Assembly: GCF_018343695.1 (NCBI RefSeq)
Contig: NZ_JAGYPJ010000001.1
Span: 3,025,992 to 3,089,991, forward strand
Reading direction: 5' to 3'
Length of the DNA stretch: 64,000 bases
From: Lederbergia citrisecunda
GTDB lineage: Bacteria > Bacillota > Bacilli > Bacillales > Bacillaceae_C
Shown here: positions 44,982-54,287 of the stretch, one piece after another
Position numbering within the stretch: position 1 is the first letter of the stretch
Layout of the letters: each line of letters begins with the position of its first letter
Translations under genes and position numbers: made by a program
The notes under the pieces: generated by a model
Seen by the model: the letters and a program-made list of their open reading frames with translations, nothing else
Told to the model about the DNA's origin: nothing
Database searches by the model: none

Positions 44982-46733
44982 TTATACGAGTTGTCCACCA
45001 GTTTTACTATACTTTTGTATTCCCTCCGCAGCTCTATAGGCGAGCGCCCCCAATGTTCCAGTTGGATTGTAGCCACTATTATGAGGGAAAGAAGATGCGC
45101 CAACGACAAACACATTATCAGCGTCCCACATTTGTGAAAAGTTATTCACTGCTGATGTAGCTGGATCTCCTCCCATGACGACTCCACCGACATTATGGGT
45201 TGTCTGATACGGAACAATATTGTAATCTTGCAGTGCTCCATAATTCGTAAGCGTATCTGCGCCCATTTCTTTCATCACTTTATCACTTTTAGTATTTAAA
45301 TAATCGTTTAATTTACGATCTTGCTCCGTAAAGTTATATGTCATCCGCAACAGAGGTACGCCGTACGCATCTTTAAAAGTTGGATCCAAATCAAGAAAGT
45401 TGTTGCGATGTGGCATCGAAGCCCCTTGAAACCATGCATCAATCGTTCTTGTATAATATCTAATGGATTTTTGTTTGAATTCTTTTCCCCATAATGGTGT
45501 ACCAGGGGGAACCGGATTACTTGCGATCGGCCGAAATCCAGATTGACTGACGACAAAAGATCCTCCATGAATGAAATCGACATCGCTATGATCAAAATTG
45601 TCGCCATTAAAATCGTCCACCACTTGGCCAAGAGCACCTGCACCCATATATGAATTAAAACGTTCCTTTTCAAAAAATCCTGTTGTCCCTGGATTAAGTT
45701 GATAACAATAGTTTTTTCCAATCACTCCTGCCCCTGTTTTCGGGTCATATGGCTTTCCTAGATTTGAAACGAGTAGAAGCTTCGCATTATTCATTACATA
45801 ACTCGTTATGACAACAACATCTGCTGGCTGTATCACTTCCTCGCCTTTGACGGTGTCAATATACCTCACACCCGTAGCTTTTCCACCTTTATGAAGGATT
45901 TCAACGACATTGGCGTGTGTTCGCAATTCAAAATTCCCTGTTTTGGTCGCAGTTGGAATGACCGTTACATTTGGAGAAGATTTTGCTCCATATTCACAGC
46001 CAAAGCGCTCACAAAACGCACAATATTGACAGGCATTAAGCTGCTCACCATCAGGGTTTGTATAGGCTTGGGATAAATTTCCGGCTGGTAATGCAAAAGG
46101 ATGTAAATTTAATTTTTTTGCTGCATCCCTAAACTTATTTGTCATTACTGTATTTTTCAAAGGAGGAGTTGGATAGTCGCTGCTTCTTTTACCTCCTAAT
46201 GGATTCGGTTCACCAGAAATACCGCATGTTTTTTCAAACTTATCGTAATAAGGCTCGAGTTCATCATACGTAATGCCCCAGTCTTGGATGAAATAGCCGT
46301 CTTTAATTTTTTTCGCACCGTACTTATCAATCGTTTTCGTTTTAATTTCAAAATCATATGGTAAAAAGCGAAACGTATGTCCATTCCAATGAACACCTGC
46401 CCCACCCACTCCGGAACCTAGTAAAAAAGAACCCAACTGCCTCATCGGCAATGCACGTTGGTCAGGTTTATTCCGAAAAGTGATCGTCTCCTTTGATACA
46501 TCTTGCATTAAATCATAGCGAATGGCATATCGCAGCTCATCGTGGACCATTGAATAATCGGCTGTATCTCGATTACCCCCACCTCTTTCCAATCCAACAA
46601 CCTTTAAACCGTTTTTTGTACATTCGGCTGCTATAATCCCACCAGCCCAACCTACTCCGACTGTAACAACATCTGTTTTCGGTAAAGTTTTCGCCACTTT
46701 ATTCTTCCTTTCTCGATTTACATATAGTGTCAT
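44982..46733 (-). CDS. GMC-family FAD oxidoreductase (sugar-acid dehydrogenase large subunit)
   Basis: The 583-residue flavoprotein has the N-terminal dinucleotide loop VGVGWAGGIIAAECTKNGL and the C-terminal GMC motifs THNVGGVVMGGDP and GYNPTGTLGALAYRAAEGI. It resembles the large subunit of the gluconate 2-dehydrogenase type. It has no export signal of its own. The gene before it encodes a Tat-signal partner of the subunit 3 type, overlapping by 4 bp, so the pair may be exported as one folded complex. Electron acceptors and the substrate are not shown. Confidence 0.85.
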   Translation of the reverse strand: MTLYVNRERKNKVAKTLPKTDVVTVGVGWAGGIIAAECTKNGLKVVGLERGGGNRDTADYSMVHDELRYAIRYDLMQDVSKETITFRNKPDQRALPMRQLGSFLLGSGVGGAGVHWNGHTFRFLPYDFEIKTKTIDKYGAKKIKDGYFIQDWGITYDELEPYYDKFEKTCGISGEPNPLGGKRSSDYPTPPLKNTVMTNKFRDAAKKLNLHPFALPAGNLSQAYTNPDGEQLNACQYCAFCERFGCEYGAKSSPNVTVIPTATKTGNFELRTHANVVEILHKGGKATGVRYIDTVKGEEVIQPADVVVITSYVMNNAKLLLVSNLGKPYDPKTGAGVIGKNYCYQLNPGTTGFFEKERFNSYMGAGALGQVVDDFNGDNFDHSDVDFIHGGSFVVSQSGFRPIASNPVPPGTPLWGKEFKQKSIRYYTRTIDAWFQGASMPHRNNFLDLDPTFKDAYGVPLLRMTYNFTEQDRKLNDYLNTKSDKVMKEMGADTLTNYGALQDYNIVPYQTTHNVGGVVMGGDPATSAVNNFSQMWDADNVFVVGASSFPHNSGYNPTGTLGALAYRAAEGIQKYSKTGGQLV

Positions 46734-47500
46734 TTGCCATGTGAAGGCATGTGGGCGTGAAGGCTAACTGGCTCAATTTCCAAAAAGTCTGTTGCTTCAA
46801 TTTTGTCTAAATAGCTCATTTGATTACCTGGAAAGCCCTTCATTTTCCAACCAGCCATATCTCTGTTTCCTCCGTAAAGAGGATCTGCATAGACACCTTC
46901 TAAAACACCCATTCGAAACAAAGTAAAAAAGTCGCTAGATGTGACTCCTTCCATCGGAACATCACCTTTTTCAAACGCTGCTAACACTTCATCCTTCTCT
47001 TGATCTGTAAGTTCAGTGAATCTTTTATTATATTTTTGCTGGCTGTACGCTTTTATTTTTCCGATTCCCTGAGTAAAAATCTCATTTCTTTTTAAGTGAG
47101 ATTGGAACCCCTGTGTTTCGATTCCCGGATAGAATGGCCCCATCATATAATCTCGAGCATTATGCCCCCAAGCTCCAGCTAACTGATGATCAATATAATA
47201 AGGAACATCCAAATCTATAGCTCCTGGACCTAGGTCATCTGCTGGAAATATTCGTTCTGAGGCTTCAGCGAGAACATTAAAATCTTCAGGATTTGAAAAA
47301 TACATCATTGCTTGTGTAAATCGTTCTACTTCTCCTTTTTCCGGAGGGGCAGCACCTTGATTTTTATTAGTCGGCCTTAAAACCTGCTGAGTAATCAATC
47401 CTCCCAATACTCCCCCACCAATGGCTCCACCCGCAACATAGCTTCCTTTTCGAATAAACTCTCGGCGCGTCATTTGATTATTTCCTTTTTGTTCACTCAT
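46730..47500 (-). CDS. Gluconate 2-dehydrogenase subunit 3-like protein with Tat signal
   Basis: The protein has 256 residues. A twin-arginine signal is clear: TRREFIRKG (residues 11-19) followed by a glycine-rich hydrophobic stretch (about 20-39, SYVAGGAIGGGVLGGLI). The rest has the small-subunit fold, with ALNVLAEASERIFPADD-like FNVLAEASERIFPADD and YYIDHQLAGAWGHNARDYMMGP. It probably carries the flavoprotein subunit across the membrane. First gene of the operon; the ATG follows AAAGGAG. Confidence 0.85.
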   Translation of the reverse strand: MSEQKGNNQMTRREFIRKGSYVAGGAIGGGVLGGLITQQVLRPTNKNQGAAPPEKGEVERFTQAMMYFSNPEDFNVLAEASERIFPADDLGPGAIDLDVPYYIDHQLAGAWGHNARDYMMGPFYPGIETQGFQSHLKRNEIFTQGIGKIKAYSQQKYNKRFTELTDQEKDEVLAAFEKGDVPMEGVTSSDFFTLFRMGVLEGVYADPLYGGNRDMAGWKMKGFPGNQMSYLDKIEATDFLEIEPVSLHAHMPSHGK

Positions 47501-47606
47501 TACATAACTCCTTTCTCCAAAGTGTTGAAGTTATTATTTACAAAAGAAGGAATAATACACATAATCAGGATTAAAAAAAGAAAAGTGGTAGCGCCTTACT
47601 CGTTGA

Positions 47607-47783
47607 CGTTTTAACAATAGAAACATGCCGAGCGAAAATAGAGTTCTCATGAACGGCAATAAAACCTGATTGAACGGGAATAGAAACCACTTGAACGAGA
47701 ATAAAACACTGTCCAACGGGAATAGACGCCACTTGAACGGGAATAAAACCCAATCCAACGGCAATAGAAAGCGAATGAACGGC
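47607..47783. repeat. 21-bp imperfect tandem repeat array
   Basis: About eight units of 21 bp follow each other without gaps. The consensus is close to TTGAACGGGAATAGAAACCAC, shown here as 20-base part TTGAACGGGAATAGAAACCA. Units differ at several positions, so it is old. It fills the gap between two divergent genes. The minus-strand frame makes heptads such as LFPFKWR but lacks a ribosome site, so translation is unlikely. Confidence 0.75.
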
Positions 47784-47965
47784 TTTTGAAAAGATGAATA
47801 GACAATTCAAAACCAATCATTGGACTGAATGGAGGAATCGGCCTATCATTTATTTAAAAGCAAATGGTGTGTTAATACCCATTGTGGATTTCGTTACCAT
47901 ATTGATAGGAGCGAAAATCAACATACAAATTTAACAACGCCAAAAGTTAACTAAGGAGTGAGAGA

Positions 47966-48979
47966 ATGACTGGCCATCGAAAATTGTTTAATGACATTCC
48001 CTTATCTGTTCTTGATTTGGCTCCTATTAAAAAAGGAAGCACTGCGGAACAGTCCTTTAAAAATAGTGTAGAGTTGGCACAGCGTGTAGAAGCTCTTGGA
48101 TTTAATCGTTATTGGCTAGCGGAGCATCATAATATGCCGGGGATCGCTAGTTCTGCTACTTCCATCCTGATTGGTCACATTGCAGGTGAAACAAAGAGAA
48201 TTCGAGTGGGGGCAGGCGGCATTATGCTACCTAATCACGCATCACTTGTCGTCGCTGAACAGTTCGGTACACTGGAATCTTTATACCCAGGACGAATTGA
48301 TCTTGGTTTAGGTCGGGCGCCCGGCAGCGATCAAGGAACTGCATATGCACTTCGACGAACTTTAGGTAGAGGAGCGGAGGAATTTCCGCAGCAAGTAGAG
48401 GAATTACAAGCATATTTTGAACTTAATCCTAATGCCCAAGTTCGCGCTATTCCAGGTGAAGGTTTGAATATTCCAATATGGCTCCTAGGTTCCAGCGGTT
48501 TTAGCGCACAGCTTGCGGCTCAAAAAGGCTTGCCTTTTTCTTTCGCTAGTCATTTTGCCCCTGATTATGTTTTGCCAGCGTTAAAGATATACCGTGAAAA
48601 CTTTAAACCTTCGGCTGTTCTTAATAAGCCGTATGCAATGCTTGGCATCAATATCATCGCTGCAGATACGGATGAAAGAGCACTGTGGCTGTCAACCTCA
48701 CAACAGCAGCAATTTTTAAGCTTAATCAGAAATCGTCCAACGCAATTGCAACCACCCGTTGAAAACATGGAGGATGTCATGTCTCCAATTGAACGTGCAC
48801 ATATTGAAAAAACGCTCGACTCTCGTTCTACCCTTGTCGGTAGCTATGATACAGTGAAACGAAAACTGGAAGCCTTTATCAAAGAAACGGAAGCAGATGA
48901 AATTATAATAAACTCACAAATCTATTATCAGGAAGATCGATTACGCTCTTATGAAATCGTCGCAGAAATGATGGATTGA
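47966..48979 (+). CDS. LLM-class flavin-dependent oxidoreductase (luciferase-like)
   Basis: The 337-residue protein has a bacterial-luciferase-like barrel: [61 protein letters not shown] and [14 protein letters not shown]. The family uses FMNH2 or F420; Bacillus members use FMN. Its substrate is not known. The ATG at 47966 follows AAGGAGTGAGAGA. Confidence 0.87.
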   Translation: MTGHRKLFNDIPLSVLDLAPIKKGSTAEQSFKNSVELAQRVEALGFNRYWLAEHHNMPGIASSATSILIGHIAGETKRIRVGAGGIMLPNHASLVVAEQFGTLESLYPGRIDLGLGRAPGSDQGTAYALRRTLGRGAEEFPQQVEELQAYFELNPNAQVRAIPGEGLNIPIWLLGSSGFSAQLAAQKGLPFSFASHFAPDYVLPALKIYRENFKPSAVLNKPYAMLGINIIAADTDERALWLSTSQQQQFLSLIRNRPTQLQPPVENMEDVMSPIERAHIEKTLDSRSTLVGSYDTVKRKLEAFIKETEADEIIINSQIYYQEDRLRSYEIVAEMMD

Positions 48980-48989
48980 GGTCTTCTTT

Positions 48990-49051
48990 GTTCTGGAAAA
49001 GTTGACATGTAATAAAGCAAAAATATAAAGTGATAAAGAACTTTCCAGAAC
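48990..49051 (+). promoter_or_regulatory. Long-loop inverted repeat ahead of the PAP2 gene
   Basis: GTTCTGGAAAAGTT pairs (one bulge) with AACTTTCCAGAAC across about 35 nt. The second arm ends directly before GGAGG of the PAP2 ribosome site. It could be a terminator of the upstream gene or a control hairpin. Confidence 0.35.
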
Positions 49052-49064
49052 GGAGGATTATCTT

Positions 49065-49685
49065 GTGGCAAAAAAGATTTTTTTGATCATCAGTTTAATA
49101 GTATTTTTTGGACTTGCTTTTTCATATGATCTTGCATTTTTTAGAAAAATCGATGTCAATACTCTTGAGTTTTTTGAAGGAATAAGAACTACGTTTTTAA
49201 ATAGATTCTTTTACTTTTTCACGGAATTAGGATCTAAACACTTTATCATCCCACTTTCAGTAGTAGTGTTAATTTATTTAATCCTTAAGAAGAAATATCT
49301 GGAATCTACATTTTTAATCTTAGCATTCCTAGGAATGACCGGCTTAAACCACTTATTGAAAGGATGGATTCATCGTGAGCGTCCCTCCCTTAATCCCTTG
49401 ATTCACGAAAGTGGCTATAGCTTTCCAAGCGGACATGCGATGGGTTCAATCGTAGTATTTGGATTCCTATTTTATTTGTTTCTCTATATATTAAAAATGG
49501 GCCAGAAGCTCTATTATGTATGGTTGACTGTCACCATTGCGCTCATCGTTCTTATTTCGATCAGCAGAATGTATTTAGGTGTACATTACCCAACTGACAT
49601 CATTGCTGGACTTAGTGCGGGATATGCGTATCTATGTCTCATCATTCTTCCTTACCAGCTTACATCTAAAAGAAAAAATAGTTAA
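49065..49685 (+). CDS. PAP2-family membrane phosphatase
   Basis: The 206-residue protein has five to six predicted membrane helices and all three PAP2 motifs: KGWIHRERP, PSGH and SRMYLGVHYPTD. It could dephosphorylate undecaprenyl pyrophosphate or phosphatidylglycerol phosphate at the outer face. The GTG at 49065 lies 8 nt after GGAGG. Confidence 0.87.
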   Translation: MAKKIFLIISLIVFFGLAFSYDLAFFRKIDVNTLEFFEGIRTTFLNRFFYFFTELGSKHFIIPLSVVVLIYLILKKKYLESTFLILAFLGMTGLNHLLKGWIHRERPSLNPLIHESGYSFPSGHAMGSIVVFGFLFYLFLYILKMGQKLYYVWLTVTIALIVLISISRMYLGVHYPTDIIAGLSAGYAYLCLIILPYQLTSKRKNS

Positions 49686-49688
49686 AGC

Positions 49689-49723
49689 AAAGGCCGCTAT
49701 CTACTCGTGAGATAGCGGCCTTT
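49689..49723. terminator. Bidirectional terminator between PAP2 and nagA genes
   Basis: A perfect 14-bp stem (AAAGGCCGCTATCT with its complement) and 7-nt loop lie between convergent genes. Only short T-runs, inside the stem, are present. Confidence 0.7.
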
Positions 49724-49726
49724 CAA

Positions 49727-50863
49727 TTAATTCATTTTTCCTTCTATCATTGTCCATATAACATTGTAATTAGAATCTAGCATAACGAGGTCTGCGTCCA
49801 TTCGTGGAGCAATTACTCCTTTTGTATTCATCCCTAAAATAGTTGCAGGTGTCGTTGCTGCCATATAAACGGCATCATGTAACGGAATTCCACTTTCCAC
49901 CGTTTTTCCCAATGCTTCATTCATTGTGACAGTGCTGGAAGCGAGTGTTCCATCAGCCAATCGTGCTTCTCCATTAGCCACTGTAACGTTATGTCCCCCA
50001 AATTTATACTCTCCATCCCCCATATACATGGCTTGCAACGCATCTGTAATTAAGACAACCCCTTCCGGTCCTTTAATTCGATGCATAAGGCGAACGATGG
50101 CTGGATGAAGATGTACGTGATCGACAATAGCTTGAAGGCTTACATGCTCCTCTTCAAAGGCAGCTACAACAAGTCCCGGGTCACGGTGATGAATTGGGCG
50201 CATTCCATTAAAGCAGTGAGTGACATGACTCGCCCCCTTCGAAAAGGCTTCCTTTGCTTCTTCGTACGTAGCATCTGAGTGGGCAATAGCAACAATAATT
50301 CCCTTATCTTTTAAAAACTCCACCATTTCAATCCCACCCGGTAATTCTGGCGCAATGGTTACCATTTTAACGAGGTCACCCGCTTCAGATAAGATTTCCT
50401 TCATCTCATCAATATTGGGATGGCGTAAATACAACTCATTTTGCATTCCTTTTCGCTTTACATTTAAATACGGGCCTTCCAAATGAATACCGGCAATTTT
50501 AGCTCCCTTTTCTGTACCGATAACGTTTTTAACATTTCTGATCATGAGCATAAGATCTTCTATTGATGATGAAACAGAGGTTACAAGAAAAGAAGTGCAG
50601 CCTGTTAAAGCACATGTTTTGGATACTTCAAGGATGCTTTCTTTTGTTCCGTCCATCATATCGAATCCATTGGCGCCATGAATGTGGACGTCAATCATTC
50701 CAGGGATTAATAATTGCCCCTTTGCGTCGATTACTTCGTATTGTTCAGGAATCTTAGAAGTCGTTTCGTGATCCACCTTTTCAATTATTCCATCTTCAAT
50801 CCATACCACGGCTATATCATTAGATGTTGCAACTCTTGCATTGATAATGACTTTTTTGTTCAC
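49727..50863 (-). CDS. nagA: N-acetylglucosamine-6-phosphate deacetylase
   Basis: The 378-residue amidohydrolase has the family motifs PGMIDVHIHGANGFD, GIHLEGPYLN (metal Glu), IAHSDATYEEA (metal His), VTHCFNGMRPIHHR and LITDAL (catalytic Asp). It removes acetate from GlcNAc-6-phosphate. It lies 14 bp after an asparaginase II-like gene, and no nagB or nagR gene is next to it, unlike the usual operon. Confidence 0.92.
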   Translation of the reverse strand: MNKKVIINARVATSNDIAVVWIEDGIIEKVDHETTSKIPEQYEVIDAKGQLLIPGMIDVHIHGANGFDMMDGTKESILEVSKTCALTGCTSFLVTSVSSSIEDLMLMIRNVKNVIGTEKGAKIAGIHLEGPYLNVKRKGMQNELYLRHPNIDEMKEILSEAGDLVKMVTIAPELPGGIEMVEFLKDKGIIVAIAHSDATYEEAKEAFSKGASHVTHCFNGMRPIHHRDPGLVVAAFEEEHVSLQAIVDHVHLHPAIVRLMHRIKGPEGVVLITDALQAMYMGDGEYKFGGHNVTVANGEARLADGTLASSTVTMNEALGKTVESGIPLHDAVYMAATTPATILGMNTKGVIAPRMDADLVMLDSNYNVIWTMIEGKMN

Positions 50864-50877
50864 CCTATCTCCCCCAC

Positions 50878-51876
50878 TTATAGAGTAAATTTCTCCTTTA
50901 CTTCTCCCACAATAATTCCAGCATCATTTTTTATGACGGTAGGTCTAATGTTTCGTAAAGATGATATTGTTTCTTTATTGCTATAGCCGATTTGTTCAAG
51001 AATGGAAGCTAATACATTTGGCCATACATCTTCAGATCCTGTTAAAACTTTCAAAGCAAAGCCAATTCTTTCTTTCTTCAAACCGAAGCAATATACTCCT
51101 TGCGCTCCACCTTTAGCCACAATATTATCGTCTCTAAGTAAAACCGAGCAGACAAAATCTTCCGATGCCACAATATTAGGATGGAGATTCATGACGTTCG
51201 TCATTTTTTTGACCGCTTTTTGCATGTTTTCATCCTTGATTAAATCTGGACATGCTAATTTTAAGTAAGTAATGGCCATATTTTTTAATGGGATTGCAAA
51301 CACAGGCACCCCGCATCCGTCAATTCCCGTTTTTATCTTTGATTGTGGAACTTCTGACAGTTCCGAAAGAATACCTAATATTTTTTGCTGAAGAGGATGA
51401 GTTTCTTCCCAATAGCCTTCTACAGGAAAGCCAAGCTCACGACACATCGTCACAAATCCTAAATGTTTTCCAGCACAATTATGGTACAGCCTTCTTTTAC
51501 TTTTCTGCTCCCTGATCATCGCTTCTTTAGGAGCAGCGTTTAATGGAAGAGAAGCTGGACAAAAAAGTTCTTCCTCTTTTGCAGGAAGTTTCTTTAATAA
51601 TGATTCCAAAGCAGCAATATGATATGTTTCACCACGTTGTGAAGCTGTGAACAACGCCGCCTCTTCATCTGTTATATTGTATTTTGAAATAATATCTGAT
51701 AAAAATATCGGGATAGCTTGTATCGGTTTGGCAGCAGAACGAAAATAAACATATTGCTCTTCGTTGCCTACTTGATAAATAGATTGAAGCTGGTCATTGA
51801 CCCCACAAATAATCCCATTATGAATATTTTCAACTAAACCGTTTCGAGTTTCTTCAATAAGTACTTCATATTGCAT
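50878..51876 (-). CDS. Asparaginase II-family protein
   Basis: The 332-residue protein fits the asparaginase II family (PF06089, beta-lactamase-like fold): YFRSAAKPIQAIP, ALFTASQRGETYH, HNCAGKHLGFVTMC and IKTGIDGCGVPVFAIP. It is expected to hydrolyse L-asparagine or a related amide in the cytoplasm. It is unrelated to AnsA and AnsB type I enzymes. It is the first gene of the nagA operon. Confidence 0.85.
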   Translation of the reverse strand: MQYEVLIEETRNGLVENIHNGIICGVNDQLQSIYQVGNEEQYVYFRSAAKPIQAIPIFLSDIISKYNITDEEAALFTASQRGETYHIAALESLLKKLPAKEEELFCPASLPLNAAPKEAMIREQKSKRRLYHNCAGKHLGFVTMCRELGFPVEGYWEETHPLQQKILGILSELSEVPQSKIKTGIDGCGVPVFAIPLKNMAITYLKLACPDLIKDENMQKAVKKMTNVMNLHPNIVASEDFVCSVLLRDDNIVAKGGAQGVYCFGLKKERIGFALKVLTGSEDVWPNVLASILEQIGYSNKETISSLRNIRPTVIKNDAGIIVGEVKEKFTL

Positions 51877-52032
51877 CGTAAATTACGTCCTTTCTGTATA
51901 GAGACTCAATTGCACTATATCACGAGATTGAAGCGTTTTCCACTTGAATAAATCCAATTTTACAGGGCAAATTATGAACTGCACAGTACCCTTCTGTGTT
52001 AATAAGATAAAACAAACGGAGGCTATTCATCC

Positions 52033-52158
52033 ATGAGTAATAATCCTTCCAAATCTAAACAAAATCAATCGAGCCAGCCGAAGCCATTAAGTGGATCCCA
52101 CAAAGTAAAAAATCAAAGCCATACACGACAGAAGAAAAATAGTAGTCATGATATGTAA
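52033..52158 (+). CDS. sspP: Small acid-soluble spore protein P
   Basis: The 41-residue, Ser/Gln/Lys-rich protein has the central [20 protein letters not shown] and the end NSSHDM, which I recognise as the SspP pattern of Bacillus. It has no hydrophobic core and packs in the spore core. The ATG is 10 nt after GGAGG. It is direct evidence that this organism forms endospores. Confidence 0.82.
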   Translation: MSNNPSKSKQNQSSQPKPLSGSHKVKNQSHTRQKKNSSHDM

Positions 52159-52195
52159 TTAGACAATCATTAGGCGCCTGCCTATTAACGACTTG

Positions 52196-52251
52196 CAAAT
52201 GTTCTATTCCACCAAAGTCGCTCTTTGACTTTGAGTGGAATAGAACATTTG
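52196..52251 (+). terminator. Long imperfect inverted repeat downstream of sspP
   Basis: Arms of about 24 bp (52196-52219 and 52227-52251), with one 1-nt bulge and a 7-nt loop, form a very stable hairpin starting 38 bp past sspP. No U-run follows, so termination is uncertain. It could stabilise the sspP mRNA. Confidence 0.45.
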
Positions 52252-52343
52252 ACCTCGAGCCGATGGCTCCTGAAACTGGACAATAATATTTTCCTAATGA
52301 TGTCTACAATATTTCCACTTAATAATTTCTAAAATAACAACAA

Positions 52344-52372
52344 AAACCATGATCTAGTTAAGATCATGGTTT
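52344..52372 (-). terminator. Terminator at the end of the second ECF locus
   Basis: A perfect 11-bp stem (AAACCATGATC with its complement) and 7-nt loop, followed by TT on the minus strand after stem T residues. It overlaps the last codons of the 63-residue gene. Confidence 0.75.
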
Positions 52373-52545
52373 AGCTCATTTAATTGACATAAGCTACTTT
52401 GCTTTTTTCTTACAGATTTTACTGTAGACAAAGATTGTTCAGTGGAAAGCATTTCATTTTTCTTTTTCAACAATCTTTGAGTTTCTGACTCTTGTTGAAG
52501 TTCATAAATTCTTTGCTTAGCTTCCGTTTCTAAGAAGAAAAACAT
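52354..52545 (-). CDS. Small charged helical protein downstream of the solenoid-like gene
   Basis: The 63-residue protein is rich in Glu, Gln, Lys and Leu and likely one long helix (TEAKQRIYELQQESETQRLL), with a basic middle. No family was recognised. A strong ribosome site (GGAGGTATCAAA) and a terminator overlapping the stop show it is a real gene. It lies 11 bp after the gene at 52557, so it is in the sigma-factor operon. Confidence 0.65.
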   Translation of the reverse strand: MFFFLETEAKQRIYELQQESETQRLLKKKNEMLSTEQSLSTVKSVRKKQSSLCQLNELNHDLN

Positions 52546-52556
52546 TTTGATACCTC

Positions 52557-53768
52557 CTATAGGGAGAGCTCGCCAATATTATTTAAATAAGATGATTTTT
52601 CATCCTTGGTTTTGTTTCTTTCTGTAATTTCTCCGTCATTTAATCTAAGAAGGTTTTGTAGACTCCCCTTTAATTTTTTATTTGAAACGATGATTTCGCC
52701 CATCAAATCAATTGCTACTATTTTTTCTTGTAGCACCTCCGAATCAACGTCCTCATCTAGCGTAAGCTCACCTCTTACAATGAAGTTTGAAGGCTCCTTT
52801 AAAGCTAGAAATTGGTCGTTTGACCATTCCTCTTCATTTTCAATTAAGATGAAGGATTTGTCGTACGCTAGTACTTCTGTATCCAAGAGGCTGCATAATT
52901 CGTATATGATATCCTCAACGTCCTCGTGACAAATGATAATTGATGATGAATGGATTTTTGAAAAAGCATTCGAAAGAGCTTCTCGGGAAACGTCAGCATC
53001 AATCACGATTGGTCTCCTCGTCATGATATTTTTATTTTTAAAACGGCGAATCGACCGACTATTTAAGCGAAGTTGACTCTCAACCAATTCGAAGCCTGCA
53101 GGAATGACTTCAGCAGGTGATGTCGCAAGTGAGGCCATTTTTTTATATAAATAAGCTTCTTGTTCTTCATGAATAATAATTTTTCCGTGAACTTCCATAT
53201 TACTAATTTTTTCATTAAATAAATCCACATTAAGATCAGGGGAAAATGTGAGAAGTCCATTCACGACTAAATATTGCTGACTTTCTAGAGATTGAAGAAA
53301 TGAATTGGATAGTGTAAACTTTCCATTCTCAATACGAGGTGGTTCTCCTGGATAAGTAGTGACATTAAGCTCACCATCAGCAAAAAGGTTACTTACAGAT
53401 CCTGAAAGATGTGCTGGACTGTATACTTTCCCATTCAAAATAAAGTGGAATAACTCCTTTTTTATTTGATCTGCTTGCACATTTTTATCAATAATGACAA
53501 TTCCGTTTATGAACAGCTTTACAGGTTCTTGGATTGACTCTATATAAGCTTGATCAATGTTCAATATTCCATTGAAAAAGGCATATCCATCCCGAATTGA
53601 TACGGTCTTTCCAATATTCTCAATATTTAAAGCTGATAAAAGATGAGCGTTTTCCTTCTTATAGATAACAAGCCCTACATTATCAATCCCTTCAATTCCT
53701 TGAATGCTTTCCTCAGTTGCGTTTGTTAAATTTAATAATCCTATATTTCCAATTCGCTGTTTCATCAT
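52557..53768 (-). CDS. Repeat-built protein of unknown function coupled to an ECF sigma gene
   Basis: The 403-residue protein has no signal or membrane segment. About nine short strand-turn-strand units recur about every 20-45 residues: FFNGILNI, LFINGIVII, FILNGKVYS, LFADGELNV, LVVNGLLTF, MEVHGKIII, FIVRGELTL and LMGEIIV. The pattern hints at a right-handed beta-solenoid, perhaps bactofilin-like. It overlaps the ECF sigma gene by 4 bp (ATGA). It is not of the standard transmembrane anti-sigma type, so it may be a soluble partner or a target of the sigma factor. Confidence 0.6.
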   Translation of the reverse strand: MMKQRIGNIGLLNLTNATEESIQGIEGIDNVGLVIYKKENAHLLSALNIENIGKTVSIRDGYAFFNGILNIDQAYIESIQEPVKLFINGIVIIDKNVQADQIKKELFHFILNGKVYSPAHLSGSVSNLFADGELNVTTYPGEPPRIENGKFTLSNSFLQSLESQQYLVVNGLLTFSPDLNVDLFNEKISNMEVHGKIIIHEEQEAYLYKKMASLATSPAEVIPAGFELVESQLRLNSRSIRRFKNKNIMTRRPIVIDADVSREALSNAFSKIHSSSIIICHEDVEDIIYELCSLLDTEVLAYDKSFILIENEEEWSNDQFLALKEPSNFIVRGELTLDEDVDSEVLQEKIVAIDLMGEIIVSNKKLKGSLQNLLRLNDGEITERNKTKDEKSSYLNNIGELSL

Positions 53769-54244
53769 TTTCTTTCCTCCATTTCTATTATGTGTCGCAA
53801 GCGTTTGATCGCCATATGAAGCTTATACCTTATCGTCGAAGGCGGGAGTCCTAGTTGCTTCCCAATTTCCTTGCTATTTAGTCCTATCCAGTACCGTTTA
53901 AAAACAATATCGCTTAATTCTGCTGGAAGATGTGATAATAGCTCTGCTATCTCGATATGATTTCCGGTATATGCTGGAACAGATATATCGAAATCCTCTT
54001 CCCATTCTGATAAACGATTTTCTTTTCTTCGTTCATCAATGAGTTTGTTTTTCATGACGCGGTAGAACCAAGCTTTCTGTTTGTATTCTGGTAAGCTAAA
54101 AAGTTCGGTTTCTTTCAATGACTTCATTACGGCATCTTGGATAAGGTCGTATGCCTCATGCTCATGCCGAGATATCGATAAAGCAAATCGATGAAGATCA
54201 GTTTTTAACTTTTCATATAGATCACTCGCTTCCATATGGCTCAC
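53765..54244 (-). CDS. ECF-type RNA polymerase sigma factor (second in window)
   Basis: The protein has 159 residues. Region 2 is at about 10-75 (AYDLIQDAVMKSLK and KAWFYRVMKNKLIDERR), and region 4 at about 100-155 (LPAELSDIVFKRYWIGLNSKEIGKQLGLPPSTIRYKLHMAI). It is distinct from the SigM-like factor at 4458. The start is GTG 54244 or ATG 54235. A candidate ECF promoter lies upstream. The gene starts a three-gene operon with no recognisable membrane anti-sigma factor. Confidence 0.8.
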   Translation of the reverse strand: MSHMEASDLYEKLKTDLHRFALSISRHEHEAYDLIQDAVMKSLKETELFSLPEYKQKAWFYRVMKNKLIDERRKENRLSEWEEDFDISVPAYTGNHIEIAELLSHLPAELSDIVFKRYWIGLNSKEIGKQLGLPPSTIRYKLHMAIKRLRHIIEMEERK

Positions 54245-54287
54245 TCATTTCGTCATTTTTTGCTGGAATAATTGCTTTCGTATAGAT

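Noticed and set aside
47534-47764. Minus-strand frame with heptad repeats LFPFKWR
   Set aside because: The heptads simply follow the 21-bp DNA repeat. There is no ribosome site and only a TTG start.
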